Below are positions 38,176-49,719 of a DNA stretch of 64,000 nt, one piece after another; within the stretch, counting starts at the first letter, position 1, and every line of letters begins with the position of its first letter. A program made the translations under genes and the position numbers. The notes beneath the pieces are model-generated. The model was not told the DNA's origin. It saw nothing but the letters and a program-made list of their open reading frames with translations, and made no database searches. Location of the stretch: assembly GCA_031310005.1 (NCBI GenBank), contig CM062379.1:5394001-5458000 (forward strand). The letters run 5' to 3'. Source of the stretch: Dactylellina haptotyla (lineage: Eukaryota; Ascomycota; Orbiliomycetes; Orbiliales; Orbiliaceae).

Positions 38176-41100
38176 TTACGTATTCGTTTCCACCCACTCG
38201 CTCCAAAATTTGACCACATGATCACTCATAATCGTGACATCGAACCCAGCGTTTGCAACCCTTCCCTCTCTCGCAGCAGCAGCATTGAACCCCTCGTTGA
38301 CCATGCTATCGACAACTAACCAAGTCTCCCCGACCTCCCTATCCGGCTGCAAATCTACATCCTCCAACCGCGCGACTCCCTCCACAAATCCTTCATCCCC
38401 CCCGATGGCGTCCTCACTCCACCCGCCCGCGATCCACCGCTTCCTCCCGTTTTCCCACACCCCGATCCGCAAATACTCCCCCGAACTCCTCTTCACCACT
38501 CGAATTTTCGCTCTCGACAACCGCAGCATGTACAGTCTGATCGAGCACGTTTTGGCAGACAACTGACACCTCGACTGCGCCGTATGCAACCCCGCATCCT
38601 CGTTCGGAATCACCGTCAGGGCGCCTCGCCCGGGAACCTCCACGGATGACCCGACGGTCACCGTGAACGGCGCGTACTGGTCAGAAGTGTACGTGCTCGC
38701 GACTATGGTATACGCTCCACCGGGAACGTTATCCGCAAAACACATCGTAAAAAACCGCTTATACTCCCCGCTGTTCGCGAGGAACTTGTTGCGCGTGAGC
38801 GTGTGCACTCTCCTCCCGCCGTCGGAGTGCAGGAGCGCGATATGGATCAATGGTGACGCTGTATTCTCCGCCGCGATGGCCTTGCCGACTGATTTTCCGT
38901 CCGACGAAGGCGGGGCGTGGATCGATAGGCTGATTGCGAGGTTCGCGGCCCGCGCGAGGGAGATTTTAAACATCGGGTTGCGGCCGTACTCGCGGCTTTC
39001 GGTGTTCCCACCGGTGGCGGAGATGGTCCACGAGCTTTGGACGGTGGAGATGTGCGGGTACGGTTCGTCAATGGGCTCGAAAGCCATCGGGATGGACGTG
39101 AAGGCGGAGATGCTGAAGCTGTGCGTGGATTCGACGGGGAGGAGGTCCTGGCTGGAGACTACGACGGTGTAGGTTGTGTAGGCAGGGACTTCGAGACGGA
39201 GGAGGGTTTGCGGGGAGTCGACATAGGGCCCACGTTTGAGGTATCCGGAGGACTGGTAGACCCGTTTGCCGTTTGCCGCGAAGAGGTAGAGCGATATGTG
39301 GCCGTTTTTGTTCCAGAGCTTTTTGCGGCAGAAGTCCTTTTTCCTCTGAAGGTGGCGGGAGAGGAGGATCCATGCTTTGGATGGGGTGGATGACTTGTTC
39401 ACTAGCTTGTATTGTGGATTACCCCAGAAGCAACCAGGGACGTTCCAGAGATGCTCGGTGGCGGAGGGCTTTGCGAGCGAGGATAATTGAGCCCAGTTGA
39501 AGTGCCAGTCGTAGCGATGGTTCCAGAGTGCTGGGTTCCAATTTAGATATATCGAATCGAAGTAGCGGAACACACTGTTGAGATCGATCCAGAAGGCGGA
39601 GCGGGATGTCGGTTGCGCCAATTCCTCGGGGTAGGCATCTTCGTCAGAGTCGCTGTCTTCGCCGGACTCAGAGTCAGGATTGTCAAAGTCTCCATCTGAT
39701 TTAGAGTCGTCACCATCATCATCGTCGTCGTCGTCATCCATGAATGGGGGGCCGGACCAAACTCCGCCTTCTTTCCATGGATTCTTGACGAGTAACCACC
39801 GTCCCACTTTCCCGCTCTCCGATATGACTTCTTGGAGGCCTATTATGGCATAATCGTGTTCTCCAACAAGACCGTGTCCTTCCCAATCTTCAAGCGCTCC
39901 GGTTCCGAGTGTCATCAAAACGTCTCCATCTTGCCAGGTCTTGTAGACCCGATCCCAGAGCGATAGCGGTTCTGCTAAATCTAAACTTAGATCTGCGGGG
40001 TTGCCTTTCAAGAAGAGGTGTTCGGGAATCCACCCTGTGTAACAATATAGGTCGGTTCCAGAGTTAGAGCCTGGGAAATCGTAGCCACCCATAGCCTTGA
40101 GGTATGCTTTTTCGAGTAAGCTGGGTAAGATAAAGCTGGCGTCCCCATTGGAGACCACGTGGAGAGCGTGCTTGGAGTCGCCGAGTGAGGCTGGTAGGAA
40201 GTCATCAATTAAGATCTGGGGAAATTTGATTAGAGAGGTTCTCCAAGTTCGAGATGGTAGGAAGAGTAGAATAATACCTTTCGATAGCATCCGTTGAACC
40301 ACAGTTTGACAATGTACTTCCCCGTCGGGCTGATTATGGGAACTCCATCCTTCTGCGGCCAGATTATACACGATATGAGCTGCCATAGAGTTAGTAACTA
40401 TTGTTGGAGGGTCTATGACGGATGGCATGCTTACGCTACCGTGCCCCTTTTGCTCCCTGGTGAACGCAGCGCACAGAGAGGCGACTACACTGCAGTCCGA
40501 TATGATATCCTGCGAGAGATCTGCCGCAAGATCCTCGCCTTCTCTTTCGAGGATCATGTTTTCTGCACCGCTCCATACTTCGCGGGGACGGTACCAGCGG
40601 TCAAAGTTCTTGTTTTGCTGTGTCGAAAGAGCCAGGGGCCCAGCAGGGTCGCTTATGGACGATATCAGGTCAGCGGTGAGGCGCCGAAATACATTGCGTT
40701 TGTTCAGTAACCTACGAGAAGATATCCTCCGTCGCCGATGGGGTGAAATCAGACTCTTTGGGGGCCGGGCTGTCGTCCCACGGCCAGAAGCTGTGCGGGG
40801 CTAGCTTGGAGGAGGAGAGACGGATGATCTGCTCGGCCTTGGTGAGGGGTCTCTGCGAATGCGGGGGTTGCTTGGAAGGTTTCTGGGCACGACCTGCCAT
40901 TAATCCACGAGAACTAGATTAGCAAAAAAGCATCAATATATACCAATTGGAGGGTAACCACCTTCTGCAAGACTGACGCCGGCCACACCGGCCGTTATGT
41001 TTTGAACGTTCTGGGAGGCTGAGGAGGCCGCGGTGGCGGTAGAAGTACCGGCGCCGGCACTGGCAGCCTTGAGTTTTTTGAGCTCCTCGCCCTTCTGGAG

Positions 41101-41365
41101 CAGCTGCATGAACTTCTCGCGACGCCGCTGCTTCTCCGCCGGGTTCGAGCAGGCCTTCCATGCCTGGAGATAGAGGTCGGCGGCGCTGATGCAGGCGTCT
41201 AGGGCGGCGGCGTGGTCATTTCGGGAAGCCGCCTGGGAGATGAGCGATTCTGCATCCTTGGGGGGAGCAACCGTCAGCCGCGGACATCGATACAGCTACG
41301 TGTGGAATGCACATCGGTCGGACAGGGACAGAACGTACCGCCGCTCTCTTGAGGACATCGCCCAT
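38176..41365 (-). CDS. palB: PalB/Rim13 calpain-like cysteine protease
   Basis: Model on the minus strand: exons 41365..41339, 41256..40944, 40893..40716, 40651..40435, 40379..40278, 40215..38176, 958 aa. Residues 1-75 look like an MIT domain (DAESLISQAASRND, AADLYLQAWKAC), which in this family binds ESCRT-III. The calpain core has Cys226 in DCSVVASL, His399 in GEHDYAI and Asn424 in LVKNPW. Splicing restores LISCIIWPQKDG and KLWFNGCYRKILIDDFLP, so a simple reading through 40435-40215 is wrong. The C-terminal third matches PalB-type beta-sandwich domains. In ascomycetes PalB acts in the ambient-pH pathway upstream of PacC. An acidic insertion with eight Asp in a row follows the catalytic core. 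It is divergent from the ANT1-like carrier gene. Confidence 0.95.
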
Positions 41366-41830
41366 TTTGATATTATTCGGTTCCGAAGCACGAACTGGTG
41401 GTTGATTGGAGGCTCCGGAGGTCGAATGCGGGGCGACGTCACAGCCGAAGGGCGGTTTATCCGCGGTTGGGTCTTGTTCGCTCGCTCGCTTTCACGCTGT
41501 TGCAGGGACCTCGGCTGCTTGTGTCGCACGGCCGTCCCTCCGAAGAGACGAGCAGCAACCGGGCCCGACAGCTCGCTGACCCGCACCGGGGCCATGGCTT
41601 CCTCCTTCTCTTCTCTTCCTCTTCCTCTTCTTCTTTCTGTATAAAATAGCTATTCGGAGAGACCTCATCGCCTATTTATACATTCCAGACGTAGATAGTT
41701 CCGTATCCGTAACCAGTCTGCTTGTTGACGTCGCCAGCCGACAGCCGAAGGACTTCCCCTTTGCCCCGGACACCCAACCTCCAACCCCAATCGCCACTTC
41801 GTCCTCAACCTCACCCTCCTCCACCAGACC
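41366..41830. promoter_or_regulatory. Divergent promoter, PalB / ANT1-like carrier
   Basis: About 465 bases separate the two start codons. The segment near 41590-41640 is a CTTCCTCTTCC-type pyrimidine tract on the plus strand, typical of fungal core promoters upstream of the plus-strand gene. Small frames here are low in complexity. Confidence 0.5.
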
Positions 41831-43048
41831 ATGTCGCTGTCCAAGGAAGCCGTCCTGCCGGCCTGGGGCTACGCCGTCGCTGGGGCCACCGGCGCCGTGC
41901 TCGCGAACGCCAGCGTCTACCCGCTCGACATGTTGGTCTCCCAAGTAGCATTTCCAATATATCACCCGAGCACGTGCTAAACATCGCCGTAGTGTAAAAA
42001 CGCGTCTACAGGTCCAAGTCAAGAAGAAGAAGGTCCCCACCGAGGGCGTCCTCGTCTCCGAAGACCCCGAGAAGCAGATCCCCCCTCCGTACGTCCTCCC
42101 AATATTTATTTCACAATTATTCCACCCCAATTAGCTATTAGAGAACCGAAAAACTCATACATATTGTGAATATATAGTCCCGAGCCGGAACACTACGCAT
42201 CCACCCTCGATGCGATCAAGAAGATCAAGGAGAAGGAAGGCATCGCCGGTCTCTACGCCGGCATGCCGGGCTCCCTCATCGGCGTCGCCTCCACCAACTT
42301 TGCCTACTTCTACTGGTACACCTTTGTGCGCACCTACTACCTCTCCCTGCAAGCCGCCTCCTCGTCGGGTCTGGGCACCGTCGCCGAATTGTCCGTCGGA
42401 GCTGTCGCCGGAGCTCTCGCCCAGCTGTTCACCATTCCTGTTGCCGTCGTGACAACCCGGCAGCAGACGTCTGAGAAGGCGAACAGGAAGGATTTGTTAT
42501 CCACTGCGAAGGAGGTTATCGCCGAGGACAGCTGGACGGGTCTGTGGAGCGGGTTGAAGGCCAGCTTGGTGCTCGTCGTCAACCCTGCTATCACCTATGG
42601 CGCCTATCAGAGGTGCAGAGAGGGCTTCTTCCCCGGAAAGAAGAACCTCAAGCCGATGGAGGCATTCTGTAAGCATTTACCTTCCCAAAAATATATACTG
42701 CAAGAAGAAGAAATTTTCAACAATGAAACTAACAAGTTTGGAAAAAAAATAGTCCTAGGTGCCCTCTCCAAGGCTATGGCGACATTCGCAACCCAGCCAC
42801 TCATTGTCGCCAAGGTCGGCCTGCAATCCAACCCACCCCCCGGACAGAAGAAATTCAAGAGCTTTGTCGAAGTCATGAAGTACATTGTCCACCACGAGGG
42901 CCCCTTCGGTCTGTACAAGGGTATCGGCCCGCAGCTGATGAAGGCCCTGCTGGTACAAGGCTTACTCATGATGACCAAAGAAAGAGTCGAGCTCATCTTC
43001 TTGTTGATGTACAGATGGCTCATCAAGAAGATCGCCGCGAGGAAATAA
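41831..43048 (+). CDS. ant1: Peroxisomal adenine nucleotide carrier (ANT1/PMP47-like)
   Basis: Model: join(41831..41931, 41993..42088, 42178..42668, 42753..43048), 327 aa. It is a mitochondrial-carrier-family protein with three repeats. The signature of repeat 1 is YPLDIVKTRLQ (formed across intron 1), repeat 2 has IPVAVVTTRQQ and repeat 3 has QPLIVAKVGLQ. The segment TNFAYFYWYTFVR and the basic end KKIAARK fit the peroxisomal PMP34/PMP47/ANT1 branch rather than mitochondrial carriers. These carriers bring ATP into peroxisomes for fatty-acid activation. Intron 1 has the weak donor GTTGGT, with a CTAAAC branch-like site. Intron 3 ends with two acceptors six bases apart (ATAG|TCCTAG), either of which keeps frame. 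Substrate is inferred from family. Confidence 0.92.
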
Positions 43049-43885
43049 AATTAAAAAAAAAAACACAAAAAAATGAAATATTGCTGTATACCAGACATGT
43101 CCAACAGACTTATTATTTTTTTTTTTTCGTTGCCATCAAGGTGGGTATTGTTCTTTAGGTCCGGTTTTCTCTTTCTTAATTAGGAGCGTCTTGGTTTAAA
43201 GGGCTTTTCTATTACTATTTTTCCGCGGCAGTTTCGAAATTTCATGTTACATATACATTTGTGTACTGTATATTTAGATATCAGGTCACCCGGGAGCTGT
43301 AGACTGGGACAATCATCATCATCGTCATATGCATCATCTTGGTTTACGCATCTATATATATATTCTATTTCTTTAAGCAATAGAAGGAATGAGTAGAGTT
43401 ATAGTTCATACTATTGCATTCACACAAGCGTCAATACAAAACTAGAAGAAAAAATATATAAAAAAAGCGGTATAGATGTCAGGAGTTAAAAGGCGAGTTT
43501 GAAACCAAAAAAAGAGTAAGGAACGCTGGAATTACCGGATACAAGGAAGGAACAGAGAGGAACCAGTGATAGGAGGAGTAGTAACAAAAAAAGAGAGAGA
43601 GAAGACCCTCCAAAATATTGGAAACGACATCAAGATCTCGTTGGGAAAAAAGTTGTTTATGTCAACGCCATTATCTCTGACCGCGCACCTTCCCCCCATT
43701 CTGCTGTTTTTGGCTTTTTTCTTGCTTTCTTATTTCTCAACTTCCAAAAAATGCCATATTTCTGTCATTTATTTCTCCAACGCTCCAAATCGAGTTTATT
43801 CTTTAGGTGGGGGGTTTTCGTTGGCCGTTATATCGTACGTGTGAGTGTCAGTTTGGGGTTTTTTGATCGTCCTGGCGAGTGTCGT
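43049..43885. other. Intergenic, convergent 3' region
   Basis: A/T-rich space between the 3' ends of the carrier gene (plus) and SAR1 (minus), with 12 T at 43116-43127 and several TATA-type tracts. No gene is recognised. Confidence 0.5.
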
Positions 43886-44905
43886 TTAGACGTATTGAGA
43901 GACCCACTGGAATCCCTCCTTGTAACCTACAGTTCCCGCCGAATGGTTCCGCATTAGCCTTTATCAATTTTCACCAAAAATATATATTTCCGTGCTGTTG
44001 TGGAGATAAGAAAAAATAAGCACGTACCTTGCCTCATGACAACACTGCACATAAAGACCTCAATCGGCCGGATTCCTTCAATCGGCACCTTGCCCTTTCC
44101 AGTAGTCTGATACAGTCCTAGCTGGTGTCTCAACTCGTCCTCGCTAACGGCCAAGTGGTGGTCGATCTTGTTTCCGAGGATCAGGAAGGGCACCTTGGAC
44201 AGCTCTTCCATGGAGAGGAGGGCGTCGAGCTCGGCTTTGGCTTCGGGCATACGTTCGTGGTCCTTGGCATCAACGAGGAATACGATGCCAGAGACTTCGG
44301 GGAAGTAATCTTTCCAGAGACGGCGGGCTGAAATAATTAAATTTAGCTTCGGTTTCAATCTTTTTTTTTTTAACTAGCAGGTTTGCTGGGGAGTTGGTTT
44401 ACCTTGCTGATGACCACCGAGATCGAAGGTGGTGAATCTGCAGTTTCCGATGGCTAGCTCCTCGGAAGTGGGATGTAAGGTGGGGGTGAGCACAGCGACT
44501 CGGTCATTCTACAAAAACGCCGGAAGAGAAACAAGCGTTAGCAAATGACACTATAAGCATAAAGCAGCCAACGGTGGATACGTTGTTGGGTCCGAAGAGG
44601 GTTGCACGAGGAGACAAAGGTGTACCTTTAGCATGTGTAGCAGTGTTGTCTTTCCGGCGTTGTCGAGACCGAGGAAGAGCAGTTTGGCATGCTTGTTAAG
44701 AAGACCGAGGGAAGCAAGAACGTCCCAGACTACACATCAGACAAAAACTCCAGGTTAGCATGCAAAAAGCGAACAGAGATGCAATATTTTTCGGTGTTTT
44801 TGGGGGGTGCTCATCAGGGATACAAAGGGCAGATAGGCGATGTTGTGCATGAGGTCATGCAGGAGCCGAGGAAGCTTGGGACTTACACCAGTTGATGAAA
44901 AACAT
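43886..44905 (-). CDS. sar1: SAR1 small GTPase (COPII coat assembly)
   Basis: Model on the minus strand: exons 44905..44887, 44729..44626, 44508..44403, 44327..44028, 43926..43886, 189 aa. The first exon codes only MFFINW plus one base. Joining gives the conserved membrane-inserting N-terminus [16 protein letters not shown]. GTPase motifs are [11 protein letters not shown] (P-loop), PTLHPT (switch I), DLGGHQQ (switch II) and NKID, with [11 protein letters not shown] near the end. The last exon encodes [15 protein letters not shown]1 recruits Sec23/24 to the endoplasmic reticulum and starts COPII vesicle budding. Length and motifs match the family throughout. The ORF reading beyond 44028 is intron and should be ignored. 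Confidence 0.97.
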
Positions 44906-45739
44906 TGCTGCGACTGAGGGTCAAGTGGAGCAGAGAGAGAGCAAGAGATGCAGGCTGATTGGATGGGAGGTGCAGGGAGTCGTGGTGATATTAAAAAGTA
45001 GCAGTGATGGTGAGTGGGATGGAGTATGTATGGGAGGACCGTTCGATGGTGGAAGGGAGGAAGAAGCAGAGGGAAGGGGCGGTGACGATTATAAAAGTTG
45101 GTCTGGGCAGCAGCAGCGGCCAAAAAACGAACACGTTGAGCTTAGCCAGTTTTGCAGCAGCCATCGCCACACACCGAAAAAAGTAACACCACCAGAACAC
45201 CACCCACAACACCACACATTACTCAGCATGAGACCCCGTCTGGGGCTTCCCCTATGTTGGAGCAGTGCTCGCGCTGCGCTTTTGGGGAGGAGATTGCCCG
45301 CCGGCGCTATGCATTCGTCTGTATCTCGGCTGCAGTTGGTCGGAGGGATCACGTTTCAGATCCCTCGGCCGCTGGTGCCGGGAATGTGATATATAAGGCA
45401 TTGGAATTAATGATTCAAATCCGAAAGATCTGGATTAAAAACACCACCGTGTTCTCTCACCAACTTTGTGAATCATCTAGTGCACGCCGTAGGACTTTGA
45501 TACCACGGCTGAGCAGGCATTCACAGCAGTCCCGCGGGCAGCATACTCGACCATCTCATATCCTTCATTCGAGGAGCCTTGCGCGTGTTCACTTTGACCG
45601 AACTGCATATTTTAACTCGTGACATCATATGGAAATAGTAATTCCTTGTCGCTATGCGCTCAGGTATATCAATATCTATAGATTTATGGTACAAGGTGTT
45701 GAACCCCCATAATTATAGAAAAATATACGAAGGCTTATC
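44906..45739. other. Intergenic region upstream of SAR1
   Basis: Both flanking genes are on the minus strand, so the left part is the SAR1 promoter and the right part the 3' end of the subtilase-like gene. A 156-residue plus-strand frame (45152-45622) and its neighbours show no family resemblance. Nothing else is seen. Confidence 0.45.
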
Positions 45740-47906
45740 TCAAAAGCAAAGAAATTTCCTAAGTTTCTTGCTCCACTTCCTGCGGGTACAATCGTTCTTA
45801 TCCTTCTTAGGAGGAGGAGGAGGAGGATGAGTCCCTTTATATCCCACTAGTTTTTGATCCACTTCCGGCCAATCGTCTGGAGTGATCCCATTATGGATTA
45901 TTGGTACTCCGTCTGGTAGTCGTTGAAAAGCCAGACTATCCAGCCTAGCGATAGCGTCACTCATCCGGGTTTTCGACGTTAAGTTTTGAGAAATATAGTA
46001 TGCCAGCATCCCAGAAACGGTCGCCGTAGCTGGGTCACGGTTATCAGCTGAATTCAAAGCAAGTAATATCATTGAAGGATCCATCTCACCTACGGATGTT
46101 CCTCCCTCTGTCTCCTTACTGGTCATTCTGCTTATTGAGGTTTCGGAATAAATATGTTCAGAAATCATATCAGGCCAGGTGCTACGCGTAATGTTGCCAG
46201 CCGGAGCCCAAAAAAACGACGGAATACTCGTATCGAATTGGGCCATATTTCTGAAATAGAAAGAATCCGCGGCTCCGACGACCAACATGTTTTTTCGACT
46301 TGTTTCGTAGGCGAACTTTGCAGGATAATACGTAATGGGGGTTCCCTATATTAAAAAATGACCCAATGCTATCAGCACATTTACGCAAAACTAGGATTAA
46401 ACCTTTGTAGCAGAAGGGATCGTATGGACTATCAACCTCTGGAAGGTTCCCGGCAGCTGCTACCACAATGGCATTCTCGAGACCTGTTAACTCCGATAGG
46501 ATCTCCTTTAGCAATTGGAAAATTGCGTCCTGCAGGGTGGGATCATTTGTAAAACCAGATATAACGATGGAACAGTTTACGATGCACGGTTTACCGGCAT
46601 TCTTCGATCTTATGTGGTCGTATACCTTGATAAAGGCTTCGAGTACATTCGGGTCCGCGATTAACTCGGCGCCATCCAGAATACTTGCGACTACGAGCTC
46701 GGCGCGCTGAACAATCCCGTGTGTATTCCCCATAATTTTATCAACCATTGCCCCACCATGGTTCGAGGTGGTGAGATCGCTGCCTGGATCTGCTGGGAAA
46801 TATCCGGTGGCAAGCCAGTTTTGCAATATAATATCTTGGAACTCCTATAAGTATTGTTTTTCTGGGATATTAACAATTTTTGTTCTCAAGAAAAAAACTA
46901 TGCTATAATAAAAATCAAATTTGGCTCCTATATCGGAATAGATCGATCTTTAAGTCGAATACGAATATTTCATGGTAACCTACATCGTGCGATGGATTGA
47001 AGCCCGTATCTAGAACATAAACTACCACTCCTTCCCCTTGGCTTTTATGGGAGTAGTAAGTCGACTTGATGACCCGGTTTTCGAGAAACTCCCGTTGCCT
47101 CGGCCAGGACAACATCGCAACTTCTGGGGGCGCTGGTCTTCTGAATCTTATTGTCGCCTCGGGCGAACTTGGCGCGTCGGAGGCTGCGAACGCCTGTGCA
47201 GGCTGTGTATTTGTCGGTGACCGGATACGGGACCACGTAGGTACCGGCCTAGATATTGGCTTGATTTCTACTGTTGAATCTTTTACCGGTTTCCTATTAA
47301 TTTTCGGCTTCGAATGTATTTCATTACCGTCATCGTACCAACGATCACCCCAATTTGCTGGCTCCAGCCCCGACCGGTCACCCTGGTAAGGCGCACATAC
47401 AGAAAACTATTTAAAACGAGGAACGATTAGCTGGGTGCGCTTACATCAAATATGACGTGCGTACCGTGTGATCTCGCTATTTATTGGGATAGACGTGGCG
47501 TTCAACTTACTGGATAATCTTTAGCCGGCAAGCCTTCATTCTCCAGATATTCCCAAAAATTTGGTATGTTTTTGGTACCCAGAGTCATAGTATAGCCCCA
47601 AGTCCCCAGGTAGTCGCTCCTAATGCTAGACCAAGTGTATTTTTTGGGAGGGAGGAGCCAATCTTTCAGATGCCATGGATCTTCGTGGGTCAAGGAATCC
47701 TCTAGAAATTCGAGAACGTCACCCCTTTCTCGGAACTCTTTCTTGAGTATGCAACAATATTGGTGTTGTTCGAAAAGAGGTCCCCAGGTTCCGACCTTGG
47801 GTTTAACGGAGTTGGTAGGGTATTTTATGGCTTCCACTATGGCTGTGTTTTGCAGGACGATTAGTGAAAGAGAGAGACTAATGTTGTCAATTTCTGATAG
47901 TTTCAT
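45740..47906 (-). CDS. Subtilisin-like (S8) protein, probably catalytically inactive
   Basis: Model on the minus strand: exons 47906..47511, 47406..46984, 46844..46437, 46345..45740, 610 aa, all introns in phase 0. The N-terminus has a weak hydrophobic segment (SLSLSLIVL) that could be a signal peptide. S8 landmarks in order are the Asp motif VYVLDTGFNP (about Asp265), the His motif NHGGAMVDKIMG (about His302) and the oxyanion Asn in VVAAAGN (about Asn406). ITYYPAKFA and NMLVVGAAD follow. At the place of the nucleophile motif GTSxATxxVSG the protein reads NRDPATATVSG, so the Ser is Asp (about 513). The tail has six prolines and a basic Cys-containing end. The third intron uses donor GTTGAT; the better-looking GTTTAA gives a frameshift. 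A pseudo-protease is inferred. Exon 1 matches no known domain. Confidence 0.8.
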
Positions 47907-48288
47907 TTTGTATGTTTCAATATGACTTCATATGATATTTGGTGTAGTTGTGATCGAGCATGATTTTAAAATTTTCTCTTATTACATAAAATGAAAAAGG
48001 TACATTAAAGATTCCGTATATAAAAAGGAAAAGTTGGAAGTGGAAGCCTTAACACTGAGGTTTCAGGCGACATTTACAGAACATAATGCATAGGGACTGG
48101 TTCTATCAATAAAAAGTGCGGCACAGCCACATCGAAAGTTGTTGCTTTATAATCTCAAATATCGTCTGGTCATTAATATATAGTTTATACAGCTGTGCAC
48201 ACAAATATAGAAAACAAAGCACAGCTAAAACAATTGCATTAAGAAAAAGAAAAAAAAAAAAAAAAAACCCTCCAACAGCAAAAAGATA
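47907..48288. other. Short intergenic space with poly-A tract
   Basis: About 380 A/T-rich bases between two minus-strand genes. It contains a run of 19 A at 48250-48268 and should include the promoter of the subtilase-like gene and the 3' end of the rhodopsin-domain gene. Confidence 0.5.
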
Positions 48289-49719
48289 TCATAGATGCCC
48301 GATATTTATACTCTTCTCAGACCCATCGACCTCCTTTATACTCTCCGTCGTTTGAATCGTAGTCTTGACTAAAATACCCTTAACACTACCGGTCTCGCTG
48401 TTCCGTTCACCCCGCTCCAAATCGTCGAGTTCGTGGTCATCATGCCGTCTACAGTGCGTGCTGATAACGGTGGCATTTGGTGGCACATGACTCCGGATTT
48501 GGCTTTTGGCTCCTGTGTTCCCTGTAAGGCCGCTCTTGGGTCCCGTGGATGAGAGGTAGTAGGAGCTCTCGTCGCCGCGACGGTAGAGGACGTATATTGT
48601 TGGTACCATGGCGGCGATGCTGGCGAAGAGAGTTTCGATGGAGGCCCACATTGTTCGCGAAAGTTGGACCGTGGAATGTGCCGTTCCTTGGATTAACCTA
48701 GGCACGCAGATTGCTACTAAGAAGAAACCAAGCGAGAAGAGAGCGCATAGTTGGAGACGTCTACAATTTTTAGATGGGTTAGCTTTGTATTAAGGGTTGT
48801 TATGGGTAGATATTATCACGTACCTGGCGAGTGGGATTTTAGCCTTAAAGACGAGCGGGAACGGGACAGCGATAAGCATCAAATCCGTTATCATGTTTCC
48901 GATTTCTGGTTGCGATATCATTAGCTATCTATCGAGGTATCCAACTTGTCGGTGTTTGTATCAACGTACCGTATGTGATAAGCCATAAATTTCCTTGTAC
49001 GCTGTTATAAAACTTCGTTAGACTATTATTCGATATTATAGCTTCTATGAGGAAGATGAGAGCCGTTTCTTACCATTTTCCCGGATCAGGATCAACCTGC
49101 CACCAGAGCTCGAACGGACGGCATTCAACAAATACTGCAATCGAAGCGGCAGCATATGTTATGAAGAGTGTAACCGAGAAACCCCATATGATGGGTTTTT
49201 CCCAAGCCATCCTTCTAATAATACGTCGCAAGAAGTCCAAAACCGTCAATTTCAGACACCATAGCCTAAAAATATACCGTCAGCATTGGTTCAGAATTGC
49301 AAAATCTCTACCAAGGACGCCGCAAACATACAAGCTGGTGAGAGAAAATCGCCCAGGTAGATTCAACTTGCTACACAAGATGATCTTAGCCAGTTCATCT
49401 TTCGTGAAATTCCATGTTGCTCTTTCTTCCGGGGTTATCGCTAAAAAAGAAAGAAGAAAAGATTAGTTCTACATACGACTTGACTTTTCATAATGGATAA
49501 AAGGATTCTATACTTACTCGTGACGGTTCCGTATTTTAATATGAAATGCTGGCAGCCAACTCTCGCCATCATAAAGACAGCCGCAAGCGCCGTCCATAAA
49601 TCGCCCAGATTCCATTTCTCCCCTCTGAACTTTCGAAATCCTAACCGGAATATAAACAAACAAAATGCTATGCCATTACATATCCATAACGAAGACGGGT
49701 CGTTGTTGCCAGCCATCAT
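48289..49719 (-). CDS. Fungal rhodopsin-domain seven-helix membrane protein
   Basis: Model on the minus strand: exons 49719..49518, 49440..49332, 49265..49074, 49001..48970, 48905..48824, 48760..48289, 362 aa. Seven hydrophobic segments are seen: WICNGIAFCLFIF, WTALAAVFMMARV, LWCLKLTVLDFL, FSVTLFITYAAASI, the NMITDLMLIAVPFPL region, LCALFSLGFFLVAICV and ASIETLFASIAAMVPTIY. The family hallmark CRPFELWWQVDPDPGKC lies between helices 4 and 5, with one exon only 32 nt long. The soluble C-terminus is rich in charged and Ser/Thr residues. The family (SAT4/PTH11-like, Pfam fungal rhodopsin) is presumed to sense external signals; ligands are mostly unknown. An upstream frame from 49879 (MQRLPPSPGYAV) could be an extra exon but gave no clean junction. 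Confidence 0.88.

Noticed and set aside
45152-45622. 156-residue frame upstream of SAR1
   Set aside because: It overlaps the SAR1 promoter, starts in A/C-rich sequence and shows no domain or splice support.
46182-46436. Unspliced extension of subtilase-like exon 3
   Set aside because: It runs out of frame and replaces the conserved GTPITYYPAKF and NMLVVGAAD segments with unrelated sequence.
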